DNA of 64,000 nt from Arthrobacter bambusae (GCF_022606295.1 NZ_JAHHZS010000001.1:124001-188000); one strand, 5' to 3'. Counted from the stretch's first letter, positions 18,672 through 27,578 are shown. Notes: generated from the letters alone by a model not told the origin. Numbers and translations are program-made.

Positions 18672-19159
18672 CGTTCTCCTATTTCGTGGGTTACTTGCGT
18701 TTGAGTAGGAAGCTGTTGTTTGGCCTGGCAGTCCTGGCAGATGCCTTGGTACAGGACGTCTGCGATCTGGATGGTCATGGGTTTGGAGTGCTCATCCCAA
18801 TGCGGGGTGAGGCAGGGGGCATGGCCTACTGCGCAGTCGACATCTTCCACCCGGCCACAACTGATGCAGACGGCGTGGTGGTGGTTGTCGCCCACCCTTG
18901 TCTCGTAGAGAGCGGGAGAGTGGGGCGGTTCGAACCGTCGCAGCATCTGCAGGTCCGTGAGGTCGCTCAGCACCACATAAACAGACTGCGCTGTCAGTTC
19001 GGGAAGATCCTTGCGTGCGGCAGCCAGGATGCCTTCGGCGGGGGAATGTGGATTGTGCTGAACGGCAGCAAGGACGGCAAGCCGCTGCTTGGTCACGCGG
19101 CGTCCGTGGGAATGCAAGGCGGAAGCCCATGCTTCCTGGTCTGCCGTGTGATCTGCCAT
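18668..19159 (-). CDS. furA: Fur-family redox/iron regulator of katA
   Basis: A 163-residue Fur/PerR family repressor. The winged helix occupies residues 1-85 with the recognition part [12 protein letters not shown]. The metal sites are visible: the HHHAVC segment (93-98), CxxC at Cys98/Cys101 and CxxC at Cys141/Cys144 for structural zinc. The gene is directly upstream of katA with ATGA overlap, the arrangement of the actinobacterial furA-kat and CatR systems, so it most likely senses peroxide by metal-catalysed oxidation and represses itself and katA through the palindrome at 19175. PerR-type versus FurA-type metal choice cannot be told by reading. Confidence 0.92.
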   Translation of the reverse strand: MADHTADQEAWASALHSHGRRVTKQRLAVLAAVQHNPHSPAEGILAAARKDLPELTAQSVYVVLSDLTDLQMLRRFEPPHSPALYETRVGDNHHHAVCISCGRVEDVDCAVGHAPCLTPHWDEHSKPMTIQIADVLYQGICQDCQAKQQLPTQTQVTHEIGER

Positions 19160-19174
19160 ACGCCCATTGAAGCA

Positions 19175-19199
19175 CTTATTATGAGTGCTTCACAATAAG
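19175..19199. promoter_or_regulatory. Palindromic Fur/PerR-type operator upstream of furA-katA
   Basis: The arms CTTATTATGAG and TTCACAATAAG are complementary at 9 of 11 positions around a TGC centre. The site begins 16 bp before the furA start and lies on the side of the divergent exporter gene at 19310. AT-rich 7-1-7-like palindromes of this type are the usual target of Fur-family proteins, so autoregulation is likely. A second overlapping palindrome, GAAGCACT/AGTGCTTC, covers 19169-19191. Confidence 0.75.
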
Positions 19200-19309
19200 G
19201 CGAGGCTAACTTCAGGTGAACCTGCCCGACGGCGGCCCTCACCGCAGCCGCTAACCCCACGCCCGCGGCGCTCCGGGAGGATGGGCGGGTTGCTGGATAG
19301 GGTTGGACG

Positions 19310-20581
19310 GTGGCAAAACTCCTGGCTGACATGACCCCGCTTCGCGAAAGCCCCGCATTCCGCCGCCTGTGGCTGGGCTCGTCGGTGTCGATGGTCGGAT
19401 CCCAGTTGACCCTGGTTGCCGTAAGCCTCGAGGTCTACAGCATCACCCAGCAGAGCCTCTATGTGGGTCTGCTCAGCATCTTTGCCCTGGTTCCGCTGGT
19501 GATTGCGGGTTTGTTTGGCGGCGCACTTTCGGATGCCTATGACCGGCGGAAAGTCGCCATTGTTGCGTCCCTCGTTTTGTGGGCCTGCAGCGTGGCCCTG
19601 GCACTCCAGGCGTGGTTCCAGCTGAACAATGTCTGGATCCTGTTCCTCCTCGTCGCGATCCAGAGCGGTGCGCAAGGCATCAACGGACCGGCACGCAGCG
19701 CCATTATTCCCTTGCTGGTCCGCAAGGAACTGCTGCCCGCCGCCAACGCGTTGAGCATGCTCAACATGGGTATTTCCATGACGGCCGGCCCCCTGCTGGC
19801 CGGCGTTCTGGTCGCGTCGAGCGGTTTTGGCTGGACCTACACGATCGATGCCCTGAGCTTCGCCTTCGCGCTGTGGAGCCTTTTCAAGCTCCCGGCCCTT
19901 CCCGCGGCAGCGAACGCGTCGGCACCCGGCCTGCGCTCCGTCGTCGAGGGCTTCCGTTTCCTGGGCACCCGGCCGAACCTGCGGATGACCTTCATCATCG
20001 ACCTCATTGCGATGATCTGCGCCCAGCCGCGCGCCCTCATGCCCGCGATCGGAGCCACGATGATCGGGGGTGGCGACACCACCGTGGGCGTGCTGCTGGC
20101 TTCCGTGGCTGTCGGCGCCTTCCTGGCGGGGTTGTTCTCCGGACCTTTGGGGAGGGTGCGGCGCCAGGGCACTGCGGTGGTATGGTCCGTGGCCGGATGG
20201 GGATTCTCGATCGCGGCTTTCGGCCTGGTAGTGGTCCTTGCCGGGGACGCCGGACGCGGCGGCGTGACGCTCTGGATCATCCCGGCGGCAATGTGTTGTG
20301 CCGTTGCCGGAATCTCGGACTCGGTCAGCGCGGTCTTCCGCACCACCATCCTGCAATCGGCCACTCCGGACCACATGCGGGGACGGCTGCAGGGCGTGTT
20401 CATCGTGGTGGTTTCCGGTGGTCCCCGAGTGGGGGACATGCTCGCCGGTGGCGTCACCAAAGTTCTCAGCGAAGGCTGGGTGCTGCTTCTGGGCGGCGTG
20501 CTGTGCGCAGTGCTTGCGTGGCTCGTGGCGCGCGGGCAGCGCGGATTCCTCCGCTACGATTCCCTCCGTCCGGTGCCCTAG
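19310..20581 (+). CDS. MFS exporter, EntS/enterobactin-exporter-like
   Basis: A 423-residue 12-helix transporter with the conserved loop GGALSDAYDRRK between helices 2 and 3 and the phrase NGPARSAIIPLLV typical of the EntS/2A0121 branch that exports siderophores or macrolides. TAGGGT lies six bases before the GTG start, which suggests a leaderless mRNA. It is divergent from the Fur-family gene and shares its operator region, which makes an iron-related role attractive, but no siderophore genes are nearby. Repeat copy B follows 20 bp after its stop. Confidence 0.85.
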   Translation: MAKLLADMTPLRESPAFRRLWLGSSVSMVGSQLTLVAVSLEVYSITQQSLYVGLLSIFALVPLVIAGLFGGALSDAYDRRKVAIVASLVLWACSVALALQAWFQLNNVWILFLLVAIQSGAQGINGPARSAIIPLLVRKELLPAANALSMLNMGISMTAGPLLAGVLVASSGFGWTYTIDALSFAFALWSLFKLPALPAAANASAPGLRSVVEGFRFLGTRPNLRMTFIIDLIAMICAQPRALMPAIGATMIGGGDTTVGVLLASVAVGAFLAGLFSGPLGRVRRQGTAVVWSVAGWGFSIAAFGLVVVLAGDAGRGGVTLWIIPAAMCCAVAGISDSVSAVFRTTILQSATPDHMRGRLQGVFIVVVSGGPRVGDMLAGGVTKVLSEGWVLLLGGVLCAVLAWLVARGQRGFLRYDSLRPVP

Positions 20582-20600
20582 CCCGTGTTGAGCCCACACG

Positions 20601-20666
20601 CCCAAGTAGCTCGCAGTTGTTGTCGTTATGGCGGCCCAGAACGACATTAAATGCGAGTCAGTTGGG
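20601..20666. repeat. TGTCGTT/AACGACA palindromic repeat, copy B
   Basis: A 66-bp member of the six-copy family, 20 bp after the MFS stop. Arms are CCCAAGTAGCTCGCA and TGCGAGTCAGTTGGG with inner TTGTCGTT and AACGACA. The left arm has drifted by two bases relative to copy D. Confidence 0.85.
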
Positions 20667-20739
20667 CGGAACGTCCGGGCCGCCGTCGGCGTTAATCGGA
20701 ACAGAACCAACACCGGGCCGACTGCAAGAAAGTAGTGAA

Positions 20740-21609
20740 GTGCACAATCATCACAATGGACTGAAGACCGCAGCGCTTTTCGGTGTGCTCTGGGCAGTGC
20801 TGCTGGGACTTGGCGCCCTGATCGCCGCGAGCACCCGCAGTGCTGGGCCCATCTGGATCATGGTTCTGATCGGCGTCGCGACAACGGCCTACGGATATTG
20901 GAACAGCGACAAGATCGCCATCCGCTCCATGGCCGCGTACCCGGTGTCGGAAGCGCAGGCTCCGCAGCTATATCAGATCGTCCGGGAACTCTCCGTGCGG
21001 GCGAACCAGCCCATGCCGCGGATCTACATTTCTCCGACCATGGCCCCCAACGCCTTTGCCACGGGACGCAATCCGAAGAACGCCGCTGTGTGCTGCACCG
21101 CGGGCATCCTGAACTTGCTCGACGCCCGCGAACTCCGTGGCGTCCTCGGGCATGAACTCATGCACGTCTACAACCGCGACATCCTCACCTCGTCCATCGC
21201 GGCCGCCGTCGCCGGCGTCATTACTTCGGTGGGCCAGATGCTGCTGTTCTTCGGCGGCGGGGACCGGCGGAACGCCAACCCGTTTGCCATGATCGCCATG
21301 GCCCTCTTGGCCCCGTTTGCCGCCTCGCTGATCCAGCTCGCCATTTCCCGCACCAGGGAGTACGACGCCGACCACGACGGTGCGGAGCTCACCGGCGATC
21401 CGCTGGCGCTCGCCTCAGCCCTGCGCAGGATCGAAGCGGGCGTGAAGCAGGTGCCGCTGCCACAGGATCAGCGACTCGTGAACACTTCGCACCTCATGAT
21501 CGCCAACCCGTTCCGCGGCGGCGCCATGACCAAGCTGTTCGCCACCCACCCGCCCATGCGTGAGCGCATCGAGCGGCTGGAGCGGATGGCTGGACGCCCG
21601 CTCTCCTAG
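20740..21609 (+). CDS. htpX: Membrane zinc metalloprotease HtpX
   Basis: A 289-residue M48 peptidase. Two N-terminal membrane helices (about 10-30 and 36-54) precede the active site VLGHELMHVYNRD, with His138, Glu139 and His142; the third zinc ligand is the Glu in REYDADHDGAE near residue 210. Two more hydrophobic segments lie between them. It degrades misfolded membrane proteins under stress. The start is the GTG at 20740. The same frame stays open far upstream, but that part is a shadow of the MFS gene. Confidence 0.93.
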   Translation: MHNHHNGLKTAALFGVLWAVLLGLGALIAASTRSAGPIWIMVLIGVATTAYGYWNSDKIAIRSMAAYPVSEAQAPQLYQIVRELSVRANQPMPRIYISPTMAPNAFATGRNPKNAAVCCTAGILNLLDARELRGVLGHELMHVYNRDILTSSIAAAVAGVITSVGQMLLFFGGGDRRNANPFAMIAMALLAPFAASLIQLAISRTREYDADHDGAELTGDPLALASALRRIEAGVKQVPLPQDQRLVNTSHLMIANPFRGGAMTKLFATHPPMRERIERLERMAGRPLS

Positions 21610-21661
21610 CCGGCGGTCCCGTAAGTTACCCCACCGGTGCCGCGTCCGACGACGGTCGGCT

Positions 21662-22516
21662 TCATGCGAACAGGCCCTCACCAATGAAGCCGCCCGCCTT
21701 ACTGCTCGGGGGCACCGCGAAGAGGCCCGATCCCGTGTGCTTGAGGTACTCCAGGGCCAGTTTGTCGCTTTTCGCCATGGCCATCTGCATGGGCACGTAG
21801 TGCGTCCGCTGGTCCTTGACGAAGGCGACGAAGAACAGGCCCGCGTCGAGGTGGCCGAGCCCGTCCGAACCGTCGATGTAGTTGTAACCGCGGCGAAGCA
21901 TCTTCACGCCGTTGTTCTGGTCCGCGTGGGCGAGGCGGACGTGGGAGTTGATGGGAACCAGCGGCGCGCCGTCGCGGCCCTTGATTCCAAAGTCAGGAGA
22001 CGTGAATTCCTCTCATCCACGCTTCACCCTGGCGGTTTCCGGCGGTGGCCCAGACGTGCTCGTTGAGGAGTGCCGTGTCTTCCGACGTCAGGTTTGCCGT
22101 GCCGTCCTTGAATCCGAAGAGGTTGCGCGCGGTCGTCTGGGCCCTCGACGTGGAGGAGGTCCTGCCGAAGCCCAGCTGGGACCAGCGGACGCGCACCCTG
22201 CCGAAGCCGATGCGTGCGAGGTTCCGGGTCGCGTGCACGGCGACCTGCGTATCGTCGGCGCACGCCTGGACCACAATGTCGCCGCCGGTGCGTTCTGGCT
22301 GCAAGGCGTCGCCGGGGAAGTGCGGCAGGTCAATCAGGGCATCGGGCCTGCGGCCCTCAAGGCCGAAGCGCGGCTTGCCGTCCTTTTCGAAGAGGCCCGG
22401 GCCAAAGCCGAACGTCAAGGTCAGCTTGGCCGCCGCGAGATCGAGCGCTTCCCCGGTGTCTTCCGGCGGCGCATCGTAGGGGCCATCGACGGCGCCAGTC
22501 GAGCCCGTTGTGCGGC
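21662..22516 (-). pseudogene. Broken DyP-type peroxidase (EfeB-like)
   Basis: Two reading frames on the complement match successive parts of a dye-decolorising heme peroxidase. The first (about 22516 to 22010) runs GSTGAVDGPYDAPPEDTGEA to NLFGFKDGTANL and ENVWATAGNR-like text, containing the distal Asp of the GFKDGT motif. The second (from about 21996 to 21662) holds SHVRLAHADQNN and RRGYNYIDG. At about 22000 the frame shifts and the expected stretch of some 45 residues containing GGSYLVARRI is missing. The signal peptide and first hundred or so residues are absent too. Expected length is about 400 residues. No efeO or efeU is adjacent. Confidence 0.85.
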
Positions 22517-22599
22517 CGGGGAATCCCGGGGTATGCGCTAGCCCCGACCCCAAAAAGTTGTCTGGTGTGACGCACCGCCCATCAACGACCGCCGCATTA

Positions 22600-22645
22600 A
22601 CGACGACGGCGCGTCGCCCGCTCAGGGGCAACGCGCCGTCGTCGT
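22600..22645 (-). terminator. Strong hairpin downstream of yajQ
   Basis: ACGACGACGGCGCGT and ACGCGCCGTCGTCGT form a perfect 15-bp stem extended by GCCC/GGGC after one mismatch, with a GCTCAG loop. It starts 35 bp past the yajQ stop. There is no T-run; likely a U-independent terminator separating yajQ from the broken peroxidase. Confidence 0.7.
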
Positions 22646-22679
22646 ACTTCCGGATAACGGCCTGGGCCGCGGCGAACTC

Positions 22680-23171
22680 CTAGCTGCGGAAGTTCACGAA
22701 CTGGAGATCGGCCTCTTCGAACTTCTTCAGGATGTTCATGGTTTCCTGCAGGTCATCGCGGGACTTGGAGGTGACGCGGAGTTCGTCGCCCTGGATCTGG
22801 GACTTGACGGACTTCGGGGCCTCGTCGCGGATGATCTTGTTGATCTTCTTCGCGATGTCCTGCGCAATGCCCTCCTTGATGGAGCATTCCAGGCGGAATT
22901 CCTTGCCGGAGGGGTACGGCTCGCCCTGGTCGAGGGACTTCAGGGAGATGCCGCGCTTGATGAGCTTGGACTGGAAGACGTCCAGTACGGCAAGGATGCG
23001 GTCCTCGGAGTTGGCCTTCATGAGGATCTTCTCGCCGCTGAAGTCGATCTCCGCGCCGACGCCCTTGAAGTCGTACCGCTGTGCGATTTCCTTCTGGGAC
23101 TGGTGGAGCGCGTTGGCGACTTCCTGCTTGTCTACCTTGCTGACGACGTCGAATGTGGATTCGCCTGCCAT
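22680..23171 (-). CDS. yajQ: YajQ-family nucleotide-binding protein
   Basis: A 163-residue protein with the whole YajQ pattern: STFDVVSKVDKQEVANAL at the start, QRYDFKG at about 32-38, and the C-terminal DDLQ..MNILKKFEEADLQFVNFR. It folds as two ferredoxin-like domains; homologues bind cyclic di-GMP or RNA and tune transcription. AAGGAG lies before the ATG at 23171. It appears to be a single-gene unit ended by the hairpin at 22600. Confidence 0.95.
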   Translation of the reverse strand: MAGESTFDVVSKVDKQEVANALHQSQKEIAQRYDFKGVGAEIDFSGEKILMKANSEDRILAVLDVFQSKLIKRGISLKSLDQGEPYPSGKEFRLECSIKEGIAQDIAKKINKIIRDEAPKSVKSQIQGDELRVTSKSRDDLQETMNILKKFEEADLQFVNFRS

Positions 23172-23357
23172 GACTCTCCTTGTGATCGTTGGGGGTGGCC
23201 CGGAAACGGGCGGTTTTGTCTGCCATCCAGCCTAGTACGGAAGCGCCCGGCGTGTGCCGAACGTTCACAGTTCGCTCACAGCACACGTATGGCCGGAACT
23301 GAGACTGCCCCGACAGAGTTGTATCAGTTTGAAGAGCCCATCCTGAAAGGGAGCACC

Positions 23358-23624
23358 ATGAGCAACCAAGCCGTCCGCTACGTCACCAAGTCAGCCGCTG
23401 CCGCCGCCGGTTCAATCGGAGCCGCTGCCGCCACCGCCGCAAGCGCGGTTGCAGCCGCAGCGCTTGCGGCCTCCGTGGTCTTGAGCCCGGTCCCGGACGC
23501 GGCATCTCGGATGGACGGCATTCACGCGGACCTGTTGCGGGCCGTGCAGCTCAACCAGATCACGCTGGAGCAGGCGGCCAGCTTCGAGGCCAAACTGGCC
23601 GGGCGGATACTTGGTGATGCCTGA
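23358..23624 (+). CDS. Small Ala-rich membrane-associated hypothetical protein
   Basis: An 88-residue protein. Residues 12-46 are almost wholly Ala/Gly/Val/Ser and would span a membrane once; the C-terminal 40 residues form an amphipathic helix-like region (IHADLLRAVQLNQITLEQAASFEAKL). AAAGGGAG lies six bases before the ATG, a strong ribosome site that supports translation. I do not recognise the family. It stands alone between yajQ and tRNA-Tyr. Confidence 0.65.
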   Translation: MSNQAVRYVTKSAAAAAGSIGAAAATAASAVAAAALAASVVLSPVPDAASRMDGIHADLLRAVQLNQITLEQAASFEAKLAGRILGDA

Positions 23625-23753
23625 GATTTTTGCCTGCTTTGAGGCTTCGAGGCCTCGATTCGATTCTTCGGCAGAAGTTCTGTAAGGTTGTCTTGCTCGC
23701 GCTTACCGGATCGGAAACGAAACGATGATCGGGAGTGACTTCTTTTGAAGTTC

Positions 23754-23835
23754 GGCAGATTACCCGAGCGGCCAAAGGGGGCTGACTGTAAATCAGCTGG
23801 CAACGCCTACGGGGGTTCGAATCCCTCATCTGCCA
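23754..23835 (+). tRNA. tRNA-Tyr (anticodon GTA)
   Basis: An 82-nt class II tRNA: acceptor arms GGCAGAT and ATCTGCC, long variable arm, GTTCGAATC T-loop, and anticodon GTA in GACTGTAAATC. CCA is not fully encoded. A clean terminator follows eight bases later. Confidence 0.97.
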
Positions 23836-23842
23836 CAAAATG

Positions 23843-23877
23843 AAATCCCCGGAACCATATGGTTCCGGGGATTTTTT
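23843..23877 (+). terminator. Intrinsic terminator after tRNA-Tyr
   Basis: AAATCCCCGGAACC and GGTTCCGGGGATTT are perfectly complementary around ATAT and end in TTTTTTG. Confidence 0.93.
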
Positions 23878-24003
23878 GTTTGTCCATTGCGTTTTTGAGC
23901 GCCCCGTTCGACGCGGAAAATTTCCTGCGCGGCGCGGATGGGCTCTCGACACTCGGATTCCTGCGTCGACAGGAATTTTGCGTGTCGACGACGGAAGTCC
24001 GGG

Positions 24004-24228
24004 TTAGCTAGCACTGCCCGGCTCCAGCCAGTATCCGTCCTGGTGATGAACGAGTTGCCGGCCCAGGCCTCCGGAGAGCTGGATCCAGAGCGTGCTACGA
24101 TCATCGGTCATGCCGTCCAAGGTGCCCACGATCCTGTTGCCGCGGGTGTCCTGCAACACCAGCTCCTGGTGGAGGGGAAGTTCCGGCCACACGTCTGCGT
24201 GTGCCGTGATCGTCGGGGTGGTGCTCAC
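24004..24228 (-). CDS. Small hypothetical protein (74 aa)
   Basis: A 74-residue acidic protein, no membrane segment or signal peptide, pattern of short beta strands (ELVLQDTRGNRIVGTLDGMTDD) suggesting a small barrel such as an SH3- or Sm-like fold. AAGGAG six bases before the GTG at 24228 decides the start. I do not recognise the family. It is divergent from the thioesterase gene. Longer in-frame starts upstream lack a ribosome site. Confidence 0.7.
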   Translation of the reverse strand: MSTTPTITAHADVWPELPLHQELVLQDTRGNRIVGTLDGMTDDRSTLWIQLSGGLGRQLVHHQDGYWLEPGSAS

Positions 24229-24357
24229 GGGATCTCCTTGGTGCTTTCTGCAAATTGTTTTCAGACATTCTTCCCGGGGCATGTGAACCGGCGGTAAACG
24301 ACATGCCATGGAGCGACACACAAAACGAAGGCGCCCGAAATGTTACCGAGGAGTAAC

Positions 24358-24912
24358 ATGGCGTTTATGCATTTGCTTCTCCGAACCCTCTTGATCTTGT
24401 TCACCTCGTCCAGGCGGAGCTGGCTCAGCGTTTGGGGCACGTCCTCGTTGCCTATGCGCGTGCTACCCACGGACATCGACATTGCGATGCATGTGAACAA
24501 CGGCATGTATTTTTCGCTGATGGATCTTGGACGCTTCGACCTCATGGTGCGGGCGGGGATCTGGCAAAAGATGCGACGCCGCCGCTGGAGTCCCGTGGCC
24601 GCGGGGGAGACCATTGCGTTCCGGAAGTCGTTGCAGCTTTGGCAGCAGTACACCATCGAGTCCAAGATCATCGGGCTCGATTCCAAGGCGATCTACTTTG
24701 AACAACGCATGGTGGTCGACGGCGAGATCTACGCCCGTGCGCACATTGCCACCCGGCTTGTCGCGAAGGGGCGGCCCGTGAGCCAGGAGGAGATCCTGGC
24801 CGAGTTTGGCGAGCCTCCCGCGGACCTCGAGCTTCCGGAATGGATCCACGAGTGGCGCGAGAATAACGCGCTCCCCGGCGCGCGAAAGACCGCCCCGCAC
24901 TTCTGGCGCTAA
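24358..24912 (+). CDS. Acyl-CoA thioesterase-like hot-dog fold protein
   Basis: A 184-residue protein of the 4HBT/FcbC-like thioesterase group. The hot-dog signature DIDIAMHVNNGMYFSLMD is at about 39-56, with the Asp and Asn-Asn-Gly pattern of the active site. RFDLMVRAG and IGLDSKAIYFEQRMV complete the fold. It probably hydrolyses medium or long acyl-CoA; the substrate is not known. GAGGAG precedes ATG 24358. The gene stands alone. Confidence 0.85.
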   Translation: MAFMHLLLRTLLILFTSSRRSWLSVWGTSSLPMRVLPTDIDIAMHVNNGMYFSLMDLGRFDLMVRAGIWQKMRRRRWSPVAAGETIAFRKSLQLWQQYTIESKIIGLDSKAIYFEQRMVVDGEIYARAHIATRLVAKGRPVSQEEILAEFGEPPADLELPEWIHEWRENNALPGARKTAPHFWR

Positions 24913-25023
24913 CCGAAGGTACCGGGCGGCGCCAAACCGCCCGGCCGCCGTCGTGGTTTATTCCCGGTTTGCCGGGTAGCGAACAAGGGCGACTTCGAAG
25001 GCGTGGTCGCGTACCGTGGAAGC

Positions 25024-25395
25024 ATGGCTACAGTTGACATCACCGGCGAGCAGTTCGCATCGACCATCGAGGGCAATGACATTGTCTTGGTGGATTTCTG
25101 GGCTGCGTGGTGCGGCCCTTGCAGGCAGTTTGCGCCCACGTACCAGGCCGCTTCCGAGAAGCATGACGATGTGTTCTTCGCCAAGGTGGACACCGAGGCC
25201 GAGCAGCAGCTCGCTGCCGAAGCCGGTATCTCCTCGATCCCCACGCTTATGGCCTTCCGCGAAAAGGTCCTCGTGTTCTCCCAGCCGGGCGCACTGAACG
25301 GACCCCAGCTGGAGCAGGTCATCGAGGCCGTCAAGGGGCTCGACATGGATGAGGTCCACGCGCACATCGCGAAGCAGCGCGCGGAAAACTCCTAG
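25024..25395 (+). CDS. trxA: Thioredoxin
   Basis: A 123-residue thioredoxin with the redox site WAAWCGPC (Cys30 and Cys33) and the cis-Pro loop SIPTL. It reduces protein disulfides in the cytoplasm. TACCGT lies exactly six bases before the ATG, so I take 25024 as a leaderless start. The C-terminus is about 15 residues longer than E. coli TrxA. Its stop overlaps that of the convergent gene (CTAG shared). Confidence 0.93.
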   Translation: MATVDITGEQFASTIEGNDIVLVDFWAAWCGPCRQFAPTYQAASEKHDDVFFAKVDTEAEQQLAAEAGISSIPTLMAFREKVLVFSQPGALNGPQLEQVIEAVKGLDMDEVHAHIAKQRAENS

Positions 25396-25670
25396 AGGCG
25401 CTCGAGCTTCACCGGCTCCGCGAGCAGCGCGCTGAGGGATTCGTTGAGGTCCTGGACCGCGATGCCCTTGGAGTGGATGTCGAGGTGCTCCTCGGAGGCC
25501 CACTGCTCGGTCAGGACGAGCTTGTCCTCGGTGGCTTCGGTGAGCTCGTAACGGATGCAGCCGGGTTCGTTCACTACTTCGTCGATCGCGATTTCCAGGG
25601 CGAGCTTGACGCGGAAGAATTCGCCGTCGTTGGGAATGAACGTGGCCTGCAGGTCAATGGGTGCACTCAT
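25392..25670 (-). CDS. Antibiotic biosynthesis monooxygenase (ABM)-fold protein
   Basis: A 92-residue ferredoxin-like alpha-beta barrel protein: QATFIPNDGEFFRVKLAL, EPGCIRYELTEA, LTEQWASEEHLDIHSK with the His of the putative quinol monooxygenase pocket. Members include YgiN-type quinol monooxygenases and small stress proteins. Start is the ATG at 25670. It is convergent with trxA and their stop codons interlock, so antisense transcription is likely. Confidence 0.88.
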   Translation of the reverse strand: MSAPIDLQATFIPNDGEFFRVKLALEIAIDEVVNEPGCIRYELTEATEDKLVLTEQWASEEHLDIHSKGIAVQDLNESLSALLAEPVKLERL

Positions 25671-25772
25671 GGGATTCACCTTACCGGCTGGCCCGGCGAG
25701 GCCCTGAAATATTTTGTAGGACTTCCAAGCAAAAGTCTTCTCTTGGCCCCGCGGAGTTGGTAGCGTGCGTTC

Positions 25773-27446
25773 ATGCTTTCCTACACAGCCGGGGACACTG
25801 ACGTCCCGCTGCTTGAAGAGACCATCGGCGCCAACTTTGAACGCGTCGCGGCGCGGTTTCCGTTGCGGGACGCGCTCATCGAAGCCGCCGTGGTGCCCGG
25901 CGATGAGGCTCGGCGCTGGAGTTACGAAAAACTGAACGACGACGTCGACCGGCTCGCGCGTGCGCTGCTCGCGATGGGCGTCGCGAAGGGTGACAGGGTA
26001 GGCATCTGGAGCCCGAACTGCGCCGAATGGACCATCCTGCAATACGCCACTGCGAAGGCCGGCGCGATCCTGGTCAACGTCAACCCGGCATACCGGAGCC
26101 ACGAACTCGAATTCGTGGTCCGACAGAACGGCATGCGGATGCTGGTGGCCGCGCCTTCGGACAAGAACAGCGACTATGTGGGCATGGCCCGGGAGGCCTT
26201 GGCTAGCTGCCCTGAGCTTCGGGAGCTCGTGTTCCTTCCCGATCTTGGACTGGACATGCTCAACGCAGGCGAACCGCAAAGCGACGCCGAGCTGACGTTC
26301 GCCGAGCTGCTCAAGCGGGCGGACGACGTCGGGCCGTCGGCGCTCAAGGCGCGCATGGCGGAACTGGATCCGCACGATCCCATCAACCTGCAATACACCT
26401 CGGGAACTACAGGATTCCCCAAGGGTGCCACGCTGACACACCACAACATCCTCAACAACGGCAACCAGATCGGCAGGCTGCTGGGATACACCGAACGCGA
26501 CCGCGTGGTCCTTCCGGTGCCGTTCTACCACTGTTTCGGCATGGTCATCGGGAACCTGAACGCGCTGAGCTTCGGAGCTGCCACCATTATTCCCGGGCGC
26601 GGATTCACCCCGGCTGCCGCCCTGGAAGCGGTTCAGGATTTTGGCGGCACCTCGCTGTACGGCGTGCCCACCATGTTCATCGCCGAGCTGGCTTTGCCGG
26701 ACTTCGCCTCCTACGACCTCTCCACGCTGCGCACAGGGGTCATGGCCGGCTCACTGTGCCCTATCGAGGTCATGGAGCGCGTCATCGGGGAGATGAACAT
26801 GCGGGACGTGGCCATTTGCTACGGCATGACCGAGACTTCGCCGGTATCCACCATGACCCTCGCGGCGGACACCCTGGAACTGCGCACCACGACTGTGGGC
26901 CGCACGATGCCCCGGCTCGAGTCCAAGATCGTGGATCCGGGCACCGGCGAAACCCTGGAACGCGGGGGCATCGGCGAGTTGTGCACACGGGGCTACGCAG
27001 TGATGGACGGGTATTGGGGCCAGCCGGAGAAGACAGCCGAAGCCATCGACGAGGACGGCTGGATGCACACCGGCGATCTCGCCCGGATGGACCCGGACGG
27101 GTTCATCGTGATCGAAGGCCGCATGAAGGACATGGTCATCCGGGGCGGCGAGAACGTCTATCCCCGCGAGATCGAGGAGTTCCTGTACCGGCATCCGGCC
27201 ATCCAGGACGTCCAGGTCATTGGGGTTCCCGACTCCAAATACGGCGAAGAACTGATGGCCTGCATCATCCTCAAACCGGGAGCAACTTTGGACCTGGACG
27301 GGGTGCAGGAGTTCTGCCGCGGCAGGCTGGCCCACTTCAAGATCCCGCGCTACGTGGACATCAGGGAGAGCTTCCCCATGACGGTATCCGGCAAGGTGCG
27401 CAAGATCGACATGCGCGAAGAAGCGATCGCCCGCCTGGGACTCTAA
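25773..27446 (+). CDS. AMP-forming fatty acid-CoA ligase
   Basis: A 557-residue ANL-superfamily enzyme. The P-loop-like motif LQYTSGTTGFPKGATLTH is at about 207-224, the adenylate motif YGMTETSP at about 350, and the hinge DGFIVIEGRMKDMVIRGGENVYP at about 447-469, with the catalytic Lys in TVSGKVRK near the end. It activates a fatty or related acid to its CoA ester via acyl-AMP. TAGCGT six bases before the ATG indicates a leaderless start. A 65-bp hairpin repeat begins two bases after its stop. Confidence 0.92.
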   Translation: MLSYTAGDTDVPLLEETIGANFERVAARFPLRDALIEAAVVPGDEARRWSYEKLNDDVDRLARALLAMGVAKGDRVGIWSPNCAEWTILQYATAKAGAILVNVNPAYRSHELEFVVRQNGMRMLVAAPSDKNSDYVGMAREALASCPELRELVFLPDLGLDMLNAGEPQSDAELTFAELLKRADDVGPSALKARMAELDPHDPINLQYTSGTTGFPKGATLTHHNILNNGNQIGRLLGYTERDRVVLPVPFYHCFGMVIGNLNALSFGAATIIPGRGFTPAAALEAVQDFGGTSLYGVPTMFIAELALPDFASYDLSTLRTGVMAGSLCPIEVMERVIGEMNMRDVAICYGMTETSPVSTMTLAADTLELRTTTVGRTMPRLESKIVDPGTGETLERGGIGELCTRGYAVMDGYWGQPEKTAEAIDEDGWMHTGDLARMDPDGFIVIEGRMKDMVIRGGENVYPREIEEFLYRHPAIQDVQVIGVPDSKYGEELMACIILKPGATLDLDGVQEFCRGRLAHFKIPRYVDIRESFPMTVSGKVRKIDMREEAIARLGL

Positions 27447-27448
27447 CT

Positions 27449-27513
27449 CCAACGCGGGGTCACTTACGGCCCATGCCGGGCAGCAACATGGGCCGTAAGT
27501 GACCCCGCGTTGG
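27449..27513. repeat. 65-bp perfect hairpin repeat, left copy
   Basis: Two exactly complementary 27-bp arms (outer CCAACGCGGGGTCACTTACG, inner GGCCCATG) flank an 11-base loop CCGGGCAGCAA. The element starts two bases after the acyl-CoA ligase stop. A near-identical copy lies at 28488-28551; the two bracket the AbiEi/DUF559-like gene. Confidence 0.95.
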
Positions 27514-27578
27514 CGTGGTTGGAAGTCTGCCTGTGGATAACTGCTTGCCGGGGTCAAATTGCGGCCAAACTGGATCCC

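Noticed and set aside
17079..18704. 541-codon open frame on the + strand across katA
   Set aside because: It is the mirror of the catalase coding strand, with Val/Gly/Leu-biased composition typical of high-GC antisense frames and no domain.
19579..20739. Long + strand frame leading into htpX
   Set aside because: Upstream part is the MFS gene in another frame; htpX starts at GTG 20740 with the first membrane helix.
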